Notes under the pieces: model-generated
The model's database searches: none
Told to the model about the DNA's origin: nothing
Seen by the model: the letters and a program-made list of their open reading frames with translations, nothing else
Shown: positions 11,264 through 23,350 of the stretch, piece after piece
How the letters are laid out: each line of letters begins with the position of its first letter
Position numbering within the stretch: position 1 is the first letter of the stretch
Position numbers and translations under genes: made by a program
Origin: Leptobrachium leishanense
Lineage: Eukaryota > Chordata > Amphibia > Anura > Megophryidae
Direction of reading: 5' to 3'
DNA: 64,000 bases
NCBI GenBank assembly: GCA_009667805.1
Contig: CM019063.1
Location: 191,948,661 to 192,012,660 of the forward strand

Positions 11264-11320
11264 TTATTTTTAAACGCACAAGTAATCTAGTTACAGATTA
11301 TGTACATGGAAGTGTCCCTA

Positions 11321-13756
11321 TAACTCCAGCAGAACTGAAGAGAATTTAGAAGTGAAGAAAGGTCACTTTCATACAATGTCAACATTTTGGCTCTGCAGAG
11401 CCTTTATCTGCGGAGCCAAAATATCGACATTCATGACGTGATTTTGGAATAAAGGTGGATTTTTTTTTTTTTTTAAATTAAAGACCCGTGAGTATCTGCT
11501 ATTGCATTTATCTGGGACTATGTTTTCATTAAGGTATGAGCATTGGCGCAGGGAATTTATATATTTGGCACTGATGCTGTGAAATACAGATTGTAGGTCA
11601 TATGCATATACACACAATTTTTTTTATAATGGCTATATTCTTCTAACAACATAAAATCAGTTAAGCAGGGCAATATCAACAAATATAGCGCAGTAGTGTC
11701 GGTTCGTTATAAACAACTCACCCATCAAGTCATCAGTCATGAAACTCAGGCCCTGAAACATTCCATTCATCAGGTCCAGTTAGAATGTCTGCATGTTGAC
11801 CTTGTCTGTTCTTATTTGTTTTGCGCCTACCATTTATTTAGTCCAGTGGAAAAAAATCTATATATTTACCTTTCCTGTTCTTCGAGATCTCCATTTACTA
11901 CTTGTTCTGGATACCTCCAAACCATTATTATGTGCAATTTGAATGCATTGCCATAAATTGAGTGAAGCAATGAAACGAGAGGCCGCATTGAGAAATTGTT
12001 TTGGACAAAGGTTATTGATTAGTGGGGTGTCTTACTCAGGATTAGAGCCATCATCACTTGTATAGATTATAAAAAGATGTATTGCTGGTCAGGTTTACAT
12101 CTTATCTTTCAGGAAAATCTAAAGGCTTCCTGAACAGTGAACACTCAAGGTGAAAACTACAGACATAATTACAAGTATTTTATAGCCAGGTTAAAAGTGA
12201 TGGAGAACAAAAGAATTAATACAACTAGGCAAAGATAGAAGCACAAAAACATGCAGAAATTCATTAAAAGGCTAAATAGATGAATCAGTTTGAATTACAT
12301 AGCAGTGAAATATCTGTAGATTAAAAAAGCAAGGTGTCAATTATGACACCTCCAAAATCTATGAGTGTTTAGCACCACCCCATATATCCTTTTATCTACA
12401 AGTGAGGAAATTAACATTCTGAAGGAGAAAAATAAATACACATGGGTTTGTTTGACCAGAAAACTTGAGCCTCTCAAAACAAGAAACAGAAGATTGATGT
12501 GCAGTCATCATGGGAAGTAGCCTTTAGTAACAAAGCTAATCTTTTTTATGTCCTATAACCCTCACACTTTATTTAGATTTATAAATCTCTAGAGTATGCT
12601 GCTGGAAGACATAAAGGGGAAATAGCATTTTCTTTGCCTGTAAATTCCTTTTGCTTTAAAGTGATAGTAATGCCTCAGGACAAGTAAGCCTTACATTGCA
12701 TTACGTTGGCAATATATCAAATGGCAATGTTATAACCCATATTTGCCCTAATGTGCACTTTGTAAATATAGGTCTACCTTAGGGAAGTACAGGAGACAAT
12801 GCAGTAAGGGGGCGGTAAATTTGAGGGTCCCAGCATGTACCATTCTTGTCAATTCTTTGTTAAAAATAGCTGCAAGGAACATGGTGGCTGCATACACATT
12901 AATAGAAGTAAAAACCCTTGTAGATTCAGTGACACAACATTCAAGCACATGGAGGTGTCCTGTTAGTCCTACAAGCTTTTCTGCTGTAGAGACAAGACTT
13001 GGGAAAGTACATTCTCCAATGGCAGAATGCAGGAGGCACACTTAGGAAGGGAAACTAGACTTCTAACAGAAACACTGGAGAGACAAGGTAATGATACTCA
13101 ATTCGCAAAATATCTGATCAGTGCTACCACCAGAAATCTCAGGCCACATACAAAACCATGGCTGACTCCACTCTTCTGTAGCTTGTGTCTCTCTCATCTC
13201 TGTAGTCAGACCCCAATTTATGTCATTCTTGTGTCTACCCGGTCCTTTTACAACATTGTAGCACCCTCTAACCCCAAACCAAAGCCTTTGTATCACCCAG
13301 AACTTTCCCTCCACATCACATCATTTTGCTTCAAGTCACCGTCATCCATCATCTCATTGTGTCTCCCTACACATCACCTCTTTGATTCTAATTGACTTCC
13401 AACACACCTATGAAAACCTGTTCTATTTTTATTCTTAAACTGGGCTCCATTATTTTTGAGTGCTACTCTCCTCTTCATAGATGGAACAAGAGGTACAACA
13501 CTGGATAGTCAAAATACAGAGGACTCTGGAAGGTGTGCAAAGAGAGAAACCTCTACTAAATCCACAGACAATGTGAAAAGCGATAAAGAAAAGGATTAAG
13601 AAATATCGTCAAAAGCGAAGGAAGATGAAATGGTTGATATCAGATGATGGCTGACCGTTCCGATGTGGACCTGTGTCTATTTTACCTACATTTAAACTGG
13701 AGGGTCCTCTGCATTCATTTATTATGCTTGTTCAGATGGGGAAATAGTATATAGTG
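11321..13756. other. No gene recognised
   Basis: This stretch holds a short near-palindrome (TTTTGGCTCTGCAGAGCC with GGAGCCAAAATATCG, 11386-11428) and otherwise unique-looking AT-rich sequence. Open frames near 12750-13395 on both strands overlap each other and match nothing I know. Confidence 0.5.
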
Positions 13757-14090
13757 TTAAAGCCGATGTCAGACAAGGGCACTACAGAGTGGAAGGAACA
13801 TCCGTGAGAGTGGACATTCCTTCCACTCTGATGCCCGTGTGGCCACCTTGCTGCGCGCAGATAGTGCGCTCAATGCTGCACAGCTTGATCCTCCTGTGGA
13901 GAGTCGTGCTTTGCAGCCCCTTTGAATGCGCGTCGTAGCGTTTCGACGGGGGAGTGTTTAAACAGGTCCTTTTGTCGCGTGCGCAAGTTACACAGTGTGG
14001 CCTGCCCTGTCGAAACGTCACAGCTGCAACGGACATCAGGAGGCGCGTCAGTATGTGCGCACATAATGCGTTCATCTGACACCAGTTTAA
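13757..14090. mobile_element. MITE related to the GTCAGACG family
   Basis: TTAAAGCCGATGTCAGACAA at the left is mirrored by ATCTGACACCAGTTTAA at the right. The interior (GGAAGGAACATCCGTGAGAG, TCGACGGGG) is close to that at 10914-11263. Confidence 0.6.
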
Positions 14091-15370
14091 GCCTAAAAGA
14101 AATGGCTTGAAAAGTAAATAACTGTACTGGATATTTTCCAACTGCAAATGGAAGGGGGTAACCCTTGGAAATTGCCAGCATATAAAGCAGATAGGTGTTT
14201 GAAAGACAAATAAAACGTAACTTAATTAAATTAGTATCAATTAAAAGGAAAAGTGTATTTGCAAAAAGAGATACTCCCAAGGAAGATCAACACGTTACAT
14301 GTAATGAAAAACAAACACTAAACCAAACATCTGATCTAAAAACACAAAGAAGCAGGGACCAGAACTGAGCTAAATACAGGAGATGTGCAGTACCCCGAAT
14401 TCAATTCAATTGGGGTACAGCACAATACAGAATCTTCAGGTTATACTACAGCCAGTCGTAGCCAATTCAAAATCCTAGGATGTTCTTTTAGTATTAAAGC
14501 CAACATAAATATTTATAACAATTACATATATAGGTTTATATACAGGTCAGATTGGCCGCACAGTGAACATAAATACGTCATAAAAAGGTGCATCTGAAAT
14601 CATTTACTATAACAAATCCACTTACTACTGACATGCTCTGGATCTATAACAAACAATACACACATTCCAGTTTGTTATGGAGCACTTCATTTTTCCACTT
14701 AAGGAGAACCTACTTATTTCCAGAAGGTCATAAAATACAAGGAAGATTTGCAGTAGCCAGAACCTACCACAACATTGTGGTCACTTACACTCTTAATTGC
14801 CTCTTCATGCCACATTTTTAAAAAACAACAAAAGGCATTTTACACCGAGCCTTGACATTACAACATAATTCACACAGCCGTCTTCATGCTTACGTTCATC
14901 CTGTTTTTCCTATTAACATTTAAGCGTTATCATCTTCCCTTTGCGGATACCTGCAGGCTTAGAAATGTTAATTCCCTTGGAGGAAAAGGGGCTATATAAA
15001 TCACATTTTTATGGATCTCCACCACTGGAGAGTGAAGTGGGAAAGGAAATGTGAAGAATACAAATGCTATACTGGTATTAATTCCAGCACTAGTAGTTAC
15101 ATCAGTTTTTGCCTTTTTCCATGTAGGAGGATGCCATAATGTGAACTGGGCAAAAAAAAAGCAAAGACACTGGCAGATGTGTCAAGGCACCAGGATTTAC
15201 TGCAGTCCTCCAAAATCAGCCGGCAGCCATCGACTATCACATTTTTCAGGAGGATTGAGGGAAAATACACAGCAAGCAACTGTTAAATGGTGCAGGCAGT
15301 GCTTACAGAGACACTACCACTTACATAAGCTAGATTACTTGTGCATTACAAGCAAAACCTTATAAAACAA
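14091..15370. other. No gene recognised
   Basis: AT-rich sequence without clear repeat ends or exons. The open frame at 15051-15365 has a hydrophobic start but shows no relationship I can name. Confidence 0.45.
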
Positions 15371-15892
15371 ATGCTGTTTTTTTCTTTGAATTGAATGCAT
15401 AAAAGGAAAAATAAAATTAAGGGTTTCTTTATTTCCCATTTCCATTCTGTGAATTTTTCCCATGATGCAACATTTGCCAAAATCTGTGGTTTATATTATA
15501 CAGTCTAAGGTGGAAGAATGAATAGGCCAGCAGGGTGTCTCTTGTGTTGCAAAGGGATGGCAGCTGAATGAGATAAGACATGGAGCTTAAAAGATTTCTA
15601 ATCTACCCATTGATGTCCTTTGAATACATCCCACACAATACAATGAGATTTGAGTCAGTGGTCAACCGATAGACTCCATTCTATGGCTAGTGCCACCCAG
15701 TGAGGAGCAGGTGATGCAAAAGATACTGTGGGCTGGGGTAGTTTACAATACAAAAGATCACACAATGGATGCACCCAGTGACACACAGAGTAAAATATTT
15801 TAACTAAACATAAAAGAGAAAACAAAGTACATGTAAAATATTGGCAACATAAACAAAAAAAGGGCATTTAATGTTTTGGTGTTAGTATCCCT
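15371..15892 (-). repeat. Dispersed ~520-bp repeat, fullest copy
   Basis: On the minus strand it starts TAAAGGGATACTAACACC and includes GGTGGCACTAGCCATAGAAT and ACTCAAATCTCATTG. Partial copies are at 8660-11320, 21590-21740, 23100-23350 and 40436-41020. The AAAGGGATACT terminus suggests another TTAA-target DNA element. Confidence 0.55.
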
Positions 15893-15895
15893 TTA

Positions 15896-16320
15896 GGCTA
15901 GGGTCAGACTGAGGCAGTGCGAACGCGCGTGCAGCCGCACTTAATCACGGCCGCACTAGCAGCAGATGCCGGGCAATGACAGCCAATATACGAAGTACGG
16001 TCGCACAAAAGTCCGGCTGCGCAACGCAAGTGGAAAATGAACGCATTTTTTCGAGAACGTGAAACCACTAGTACTGACGTACAGAGTGCGCTGCGTCCGC
16101 TAGCGGCGTGTGTGCGTGATTAGGAGACGTCAGACGCTGCTATTGTCCGGCCAACATAACGTCCAGATGCACAAAGAGTTTTATTGATGATCCGTACAAA
16201 ATCACGGACGAAAATGCGCATAGTATGACCGCTATCGCGTATTCCGTGAAAAAATGCGTCCATTCGTTCGAACGCACTTTTTCACAGACAACATAAAAAT
16301 GCGTTCGTCTGACCCTAGCC
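15896..16320. mobile_element. Harbinger-type MITE, GGCTAGGGTCAGAC family
   Basis: It starts GGCTAGGGTCAGACTGAGG and ends CGTCTGACCCTAGCC, flanked by TTA on both sides (15893-15895 and 16321-16323). At 425 bp it is the same length as the copy at 46656-47080, which lies in the opposite orientation. Confidence 0.8.
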
Positions 16321-16606
16321 TTAGATCATCCCTTTTGTGATCTTTTGCATTGTAAAGCTATGGGGGGGGGTCACGAGTTTACATCACTTGCAGGGCCGGT
16401 ATAATTTTGACTACACAGGCCAAGGTGTTGCCCCCCCATGCCAATCAAATCTCCTCACAGAGGTGCATAATATCAATGCATGTCCATAAGGAACATGTAG
16501 ACCCCAAACATTGGTCTTCCAAGGACAACCATTAGAGATCTCCATAGAGACAGACGTAAACACTGCCTTTTCTCAGAAAAGACAGGGTTTACAAATGTCA
16601 GACTAA

Positions 16607-17167
16607 GGCTGGGGTCAGACGAACGCAGTGCGAATGTGCGTTCAGTCGCACTTTATTACGGCCGTAGTAACAGCAAATGACGTCCAATGACGGCCAATAT
16701 ACGAAGTACAGCCGCACGAAGGTTCGGCCGCGCAACGCAAGCGGCAAACTAACGCATTTTTTCAAGAACGTCAAACTGCTAGTACTGACATACAGAGTGC
16801 GCTGCGTCGGCATAGCGTCGTGTGTGCGTGATTAGCAGACATCAGACGCTGCACCATGTCTGGCCTACATAACGTCCAGAGACGCAAACTTTGGTTACTC
16901 AGATTTCTCTTTTTCTAGTTCCGTCAAAAATCACGGCTGTAGTTGTGCACCGTGTGACCGCTATCGCGTCTTCCGTGACAAACAGGGTTATTCAGAGATC
17001 GGTGAAAAGCAGGAGAATGCCTGGAGAATGGAAAATTCTAGGTCAAAACATTCTCCAGTCATTCTCCTGCTTTTCACCTCTTTCTGAATAACCCCGATAG
17101 TGCGTCCGGACGCATGGATGCACTTTTTGACGGTAGACGTGAAAAATGCATTCGTCTGACCCTAGCC
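16607..17167. mobile_element. Harbinger-type MITE with a nested MITE
   Basis: GGCTGGGGTCAGACGAACGC and its mirror CATTCGTCTGACCCTAGCC are flanked by TAA (16604-16606 and 17168-17170). The extra length relative to 425-bp family members is explained by the insert at 16983-17096. Confidence 0.8.
16983..17096. mobile_element. Foldback MITE, CAGGGTTATTCA family, copy 1
   Basis: CAGGGTTATTCAGAGATCGG faces CTCTTTCTGAATAACCCCG, with AGGAGAATG/CATTCTCCT inner arms. Relatives lie at 28818-28986 and 32755-32929. It is inserted in the MITE at 16607-17167, so it is the younger of the two. Confidence 0.75.
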
Positions 17168-17206
17168 TAAAGGGTCATGCTCTATTCACCAAAACCACTG
17201 CATTAA

Positions 17207-17489
17207 GGCCCCGTTCACACTGTGTGACATGAAAATCGTGCGTTTTTCTACGCGATTTTCATAATCGCAACGTCGCGCGATGTGGCGGTTATGCGCGATT
17301 TTGCAAAACACCAATGCAAATCGCAAAAAAAGGGTCATATACCAGCGACATGCTACAGCGACACGCAACATGATGTAAACAGCTCCATTGAAATGCATTG
17401 GAGAAGCTACATAGCGCAACGTTGCGTGGATTTTGCTGCGACATCGCATCAAAATCCGCGCGATAAAATCGTACAGTGTGAACGGGGCC
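17207..17489. mobile_element. Foldback MITE, GGCCCCGTTCACAC ends
   Basis: GGCCCCGTTCACACTGTG is mirrored by TACAGTGTGAACGGGGCC. The core is CG-rich (GCGATTTTC, AACGTCGCGCG). TAA precedes it; the right flank is not a clean duplicate. Confidence 0.7.
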
Positions 17490-17660
17490 TGTCAGCTCTG
17501 TGATACACTCATACAGAGCACATTACTGAGTTTTATTTCTGCGGCGGTCTCTGATACACTCCTACACGCAGCGCATTACTGCAAGTTTTAAAGCTTTAGA
17601 GGTCTGTGATGCGCGCATAAACACACTGCACATTACTTTGAGTTTTATTCCTACGGCACT
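17490..17660. repeat. Three tandem units of ~60 bp
   Basis: A degenerate unit containing TGTGATACACTC, GCACATTACT, GAGTTTTATT and CGGC is repeated at about 17497, 17551 and 17607. A looser match occurs at 1155-1270, next to another TTAA-element piece. Confidence 0.55.
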
Positions 17661-18562
17661 CACAAATGTTAGAGTGTTGAAAAATAGAGAGCAAACGGCT
17701 AAACATTGTTGGCATTGGGTGATGAGAAACACCAGCACTTTTCAGAACTATAATCCAAACCGCACAAGGAGAAGCTACTTAGTTTTACCCTTTTGCTGTT
17801 TTGGCTATATTTTGGAGAAGCACCTGCATTTCTTGGCACTGCAATACTGACTTTTTTCCCGCTGCAATGATGGCACTTCGTGGATAACCCCCACAGGGTT
17901 ACAATTCAGCCACATCCTCACAGCACCATGGTGAGAAGTGATTTAAATGGATACTAAAAGGTTTAAAACTTGAAAAAGGGTGATTGGAGGGGATAAACAT
18001 TAACCCCACTGTACCCTCTCCCATTTTAACCCTTTAGATAATTTTAAAACATACCTGAAATTCAGTACTGGTCTGACTCTGCAATACACACCTGCAGTCA
18101 CAAAGATACTCGGACAGAGAAACTGATGAAACACAAACCCTGGCAAAGACCTAGAACATATATATACACAAAGAGTGACCCAGTCAAGATTTATATTCAA
18201 TAAGAAACTTATACGAGACACAAATATCAATCGTTTATATTTCCTAGAAATTCTCCTAAATTCTTTTAATTGTCTGTGTTTTGCTTTGAAGAATACAGTA
18301 ATCAATAATCGGATAAAAATATATATATTTATTACGTATACAAAAAAGTTTCAAATCTCATATCATAAACAAAGATTTATAAACAACCACAACATCCATC
18401 AGCACATAGACACTAGCTTCCCAATATATATATATCTCCTGTTAGTAACTGCATATATGATTAATATCATTTACTTTATCAGTTAGTAACTATACACAAA
18501 TGGTTAATAAACAGTTCTGCTTAACGAAAACAATTAACATGTATTTCCCAGCAAACCAATGT
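17661..18562. other. No gene recognised
   Basis: AT-rich sequence with short AT microsatellites near 18425; nothing else seen. Confidence 0.45.
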
Positions 18563-19734
18563 TTAACCCTTTCGCTGCTGAGGCATTTCCCGCCTCTGTG
18601 CGGAGGTCATTTTTACTGGTTTTGCTCATCATGTTTAAACGTGTTTTGAAGGCTTATTTTAGTATATTACCCAGACATATTATATATCGTTCTTTCCGTC
18701 AGACTCGGCAGATTCATAATATGTCATTATTATATGTATACGTCATGACCTGTCTGTATATTATAACAAAAAATGCAATAAAATATGAATTTTCAATAAT
18801 TTACGTGTAAAGTGTTTTTTTTTCACATTTTAACATGCGAGCAATTGCAGTTATATTTTGTATGGGGTGCGCTTGTTAAAAAAATTAGAGATGGGGTCTC
18901 GTTACATTTTTTTTTGGGGAAAATTACGCGATTTTTAACGAACGCACCGCATGCAAAAATCGTTAGTGCAGCATTATTGTTCACATTATAATTGAAATGG
19001 GAACAATATTGCAGCATTAACGAACCAAAAGAAAAAAAAACTTTTTTTTTTTTTTTTTAAAAACTTTTTTCATAGTCAAGTTTGGTATTGTTGGAACGGC
19101 CATGCTCTGGCCGATCCAACAATACCAAACATTAACCCCTAACTGCCACGGATCGGGTGATAGGGGGTTCATTGGAACCCCCTATCTCCACCATTGGTGA
19201 CAGTTAGGGGTTAACTCCAGGACTGGCGTCATCGTGCTATGCACGATGACGCCAGTCCTCAGGGGGCATTCCCGGAAGCTTGGCCGACATCCAAGATGTC
19301 GGCCAGCTCCGGGAAAGGATCACGAACTGGCGCTTTTCGGCGCCGATTTGTGATCCGGCCCCCATGGGGTTAATGCCAGGCTGTGCCCTTCCAAACGGTG
19401 CCTGGGTTAACCCCCTGCACGCCGCCGATCGGGAGGGAGAGAGGTCCAAAGGACCTCCCCCCCTCCCTTTCAGGCACCTCCTCCGCACATGCGGGAGGGG
19501 GGGGCGCCTGAATTAGGTGTCATCGCGCCCCCGCGATGACACCTAATTACTCCGGCGGTGGTTCCGGGTGCTGGGCTGACATCGAGGATGTCAGCCCGCA
19601 CCGGGGGGGCCAGCGATCGGCCGGAACCTGGCCAAACGCTGGCCCCAAAGGGAGGACGCGCTCAGCGCGTCCACCGCAAGGAACGTACCTGCGGGTGGAC
19701 ACGCTGAGCGCGTCCTCCGCAGCGAAAGGGTTAA
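18563..19734 (+). mobile_element. Long TTAA element with hairpin chain, copy 2 (complete)
   Basis: TTAACCCTTTCGCTGCTGAG at the left and CCGCAGCGAAAGGGTTAA at the right form perfect terminal repeats with a TTAA duplication, as in piggyBac. Internal perfect palindromes include 19219-19259 (19-bp arms, TAT loop), 19281-19305 (11-bp arms), 19511-19548 (17-bp arms, CCCC loop) and 19573-19597 (11-bp arms). No ORF of transposase size is present. Confidence 0.85.
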
Positions 19735-22325
19735 CAAGCTAGATCTTGTAGAGATATAATATATATCTCTCTATACTACGTGGATCAACAAAAGATGAGC
19801 GATCACTTATTCGATTTCTAGAATGATAAGTAAAACAAAAACTTATTTAGTGAATCCTCCCCTAATAGAGAATTAAGGTTCTAATCTCCTGCTTTTTATA
19901 TTGTAGTTATATAATTCCTTGCTTATTAATTTCAATCACAGTAATTTCCAAATTCAATATATAGATTATATATTATATATATATATATTCTTTGTAATTC
20001 ACTTTGCAGCAATTTCTTTAGGATAAATCCTTATATCCGATTCTTCGTCATATCTCTATCTGCATATTTAGAAATATTTTGAAGACTCTGGATCTAACAG
20101 TAATCGGAGATATCTCAGTCTATCTGTTGCAAGAAATACTCCAGATATATAGAATTCCATTAATTACTTAATTTTGCTTTCTCATACATAACCTCTCCAA
20201 TCTGGATTCGATGAGTTACAGCAGCAATATTGTTTGTTTTGGAATATGTGAAAACTATCAATGTAGATATTCAGTACATGCGAGTTAGAGGTGTGGTCCT
20301 AATTAAGTGATAGGTTTTATCTTTAATGCATTAGCGTGTCTTGGTATGATCTGCCTCAATCAATGCATGATCGTGTCTTGGGATGGTCTGAAGTGCCTTG
20401 CAACAAACAGTACAGCTCCAATTATAGTCAATTTGACGTCACTGACAATCTACTCTTTTCATTTAATTACATTCTTTACATTAATATAATATTTACTATG
20501 CCTCAAAAGGGCAGTATTGCTCTTCAAATTAATTCCACAATTAAATTTTTATATATCTTATCTCAGGTCAAAAGATCAATCTGTCTTAACAAAGACCCTA
20601 TATTCAATCCTAGACTTTGGGTCTGTCAAAATTAAATTAATATCTATACTCCTCTCAAAGTTTTTACTAAGTAAATTCCTTTCTAGTTAAAATCAACAGT
20701 ATCTATTCTTCAGTAATTATACTGTTTACCAGTTCTACACTCTACAAAATATATATTGGAGCATCTATTTTTACTGTGAATATATTGATCATAAAATATA
20801 TTTTGTGAATATTTACCTAGAGATTTTAAATTTGTTCCTATACCCAGAAAGAAAATATCTTTTTATTTTTAAGGACTTGTTAAAACAAACCTATAAATTT
20901 AAATATGACATGTCTGGCATTTATAGAAAAAAAAACCTATAACTCTTAAAAAAAAAATCTCTGTCCATTTCTAAAACTAGGGAAAATTGAAAAAGAAAGA
21001 AAGACTTTACATTAAAACAAGATGGCTACAGGCATCCATTTTAATTTTTCCATTAATATACCCGACAACACTCAGAAGGAAGGACGGACAGACACTAACA
21101 AAGACCATAATAAATACACTGAATCAATCACGGACATATACACAAATCGTGAACCTCCATGTCACTATGCACCCAAATCCCTGTCATTCTGCACAACTTA
21201 CGTCTTGCAGGGTAGAGTTCAAGCAGCCTGGGCTTGGTGGTACTTACTGCATGAGCTCATACAAGGCCCTGTGCTGGAGGCTGGGGGTAGGGCAGCACTG
21301 TAGACATCGTTTGGCACGCCCTCCTCTTGTAGTCATCACAGGGGGCCGGGCGCCAGCAAGAAGGGTGGGAAAGAGCACGCTTCCAGCACTGTGGGCAAAT
21401 CTGTGACCTTGTGGATACAATGCAGCATGGCGGGGTGATGAGCAGCAGGGGAACAGCGCCAGGCAAGCAGTTTGAGAATTCAGATCTCCGTCAAAAGCAA
21501 GTGAGAAGGGGACTCAAATTTTTTTTGCACCCCCTCCTGTCACGTGCTCTTAGGTGGCTGGGTGTGTATAGTAAGCGCTGGCCCTGATCACTTGCTCCTC
21601 TCTGGGTGGCACTAGCCATAGAATGGAATCTATGGGTTAATCACGGACTCAAATCATTGTCTTATGTGGGAAGTATTCAAAGGACATCACCAGGGGGTAG
21701 AATAGAAGTCTTTTAAGCTCCCTGTCTTCTCACTCAGCTGCCACTATTTGATTATTTTCATAATTTAGTAATCGACAAAATAATGGGCCAACTAAATTGA
21801 TTCAGCGGAGAAAAAAAAAATAAAAGGAACACTATGTGAAAATCAATTCCTACCTTTTTCCACACTTACGCAATTTGCACAGTGCATCTGTACATTACAC
21901 AAATTTTGTATCTCGTGGAGCTTGCTTACTTTTTGCACATAAAGGTACACAAGCGCCTGGGTAAAGGGATGGATTGATGGGCATGCCCAGCTCTAGCCCA
22001 TGTCTGTTTTGTCCCCGAATGAATGCGGCTACAAACTGGATGGATAGCTAGAGAGTAAGGATAAAACACCAGCGGAGCAGCTCCTCCACCCAAACTGGGG
22101 TTGTGTTTGAGTGGCATGTCTTCTTCAATCAAATCCAATGCAGTGCCTGAGTATATTAACGTTTAACTCCATCTGATTCCAAACAAACAGTGTGTGCTGT
22201 ACACATACCGATTAATTAGAATAGCTGACAACTATATTCATTAATCGATTCGTTGTTTAGCCCTAATCTTAAGTATCCCCGACAATACACCACTGCTGCC
22301 TTATCTAAACATTCCCTCATCCATA
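19735..22325. other. AT-rich, no gene recognised
   Basis: Very AT-rich with TATA runs near 19970-19990. A fragment of the 15371-15892 repeat is at about 21590-21740. No exon is apparent. Confidence 0.5.
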
Positions 22326-22957
22326 TACGTATGTTGATCAGCGCAATAAAAATTGCTATCAGGATCTTGGTGTCTCTCATAGATCAGCAGATCTGAGGAA
22401 GTCGCCTAGTGCGAAGAAACGCGTTCTGTGTACCTGTTTTATCCATTTGTTTTACATGTTGTTTTATTAAATTTTCTATCGAAAAGAAGATCCAGCCTGT
22501 GTCTTTTTGATGGTTGGTGGATTTGCCCGAGCCTGAAAAAATCCATATGCGCAAACCTTCGAGTTACTGAAGCTCCAACAAGTGTAAGTGAAAAATTGGC
22601 TGAAAAGCCTATATACACTTATATTTTCATTCTGTACAAGGAGAGTTGCACTGTCTTTTGTCTAATATGGTTCCTTGATATGTGAAGGGAAACAGCCGTG
22701 TAAGGTGTGGGTCACCTGTGAACAATATAGAAGAAAAACCAACCCAAACATGCAGTTCCACTTAGAGCCAGTGCTAGGCTCCATGTTTGGGAGTGAAACA
22801 TCATTCATTGCATTTTATTTATAGTATATATTTGATATACTTCACCATTGTGTACTTTTATATTTTGTTTTATGTACCAAAATATGGTCTGCTGATCTAT
22901 GAGAGACGCCAAGATCCTGATAGCAATTTTTATTGCGTGGATCAAGATACGTATAGG
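22326..22957. mobile_element. Element with ~65-bp terminal inverted repeats
   Basis: The segments 22326-22394 and 22888-22957 are near-perfect inverted copies (inner landmarks AATAAAAATTGCTATCAGG and CTATGAGAGACGCCAAGATC). Just inside the left arm lies GAGGAAGTCGCC...GAAACGCG, a motif common in frog repeats. No coding capacity is seen. Confidence 0.6.
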
Positions 22958-23099
22958 TTTTTTTCATGCACCTGGTATAGGGAAGACCACTGTGTTTGAT
23001 CAAGCTTTTGGGCGGTTGGTGGTGGACGTGGTTTGTGGTGCTGACCTGCTTGTTTTATATTGTATTCTGTATAGAAAAATGCCCTCATCCACCTCATTA

Positions 23100-23350
23100 A
23101 CTGTTAAATACTGTATAGGATAAAGCACATCCACAAAGTAAAATGTTTGCAAATAGCTTGTTAAATGTTGCATCATGGGAAAAACTACAAAATAGAACCA
23201 GGAGATGAAAATTTTAGTTTTCCTTTTTACATCCAATTACTTCAAACAAAGAAAAAAACAAAAAACAGCAGCACGTGTTTTATAAGTGGGATTTGTTTGT
23301 AAAGCACAAGTAATCTAGTTACAGTTTACGTAAGGGATAGTCCCTTTAAA
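23100..23350 (+). repeat. Fragment of the dispersed repeat
   Basis: Shares GTTGCATCATGGGAAAAACT, CAATTACTTCAAA and CACAAGTAATCTAGTTAC with the copies near 10.8, 15.4 and 40.9 kb and ends in AGTCCCTTTAAA. The flanking 22958-23099 and 23351-24614 show nothing recognisable. Confidence 0.55.

Larger units (their letters stand above)
8660..11320 (+). repeat. Dispersed repeat copy, interrupted twice
   Basis: Segments at 8680-8857, 10757-10905 and 11275-11320 match, in order, the reverse complement of 15371-15892 and parts of 21630-21740, 23100-23350 and 40436-41020 (landmarks ACTCAAATCATTGTATTGTG, CACAAGTAATCTAGTTAC, GTCCCT). The inserts are the retroelement at 8858-10741 and the MITE at 10914-11263. 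Confidence 0.6.

Noticed and set aside
12748..13395. Overlapping open frames on both strands
   Set aside because: No recognisable domain, no splice context and mutual overlap; not supported as a gene.
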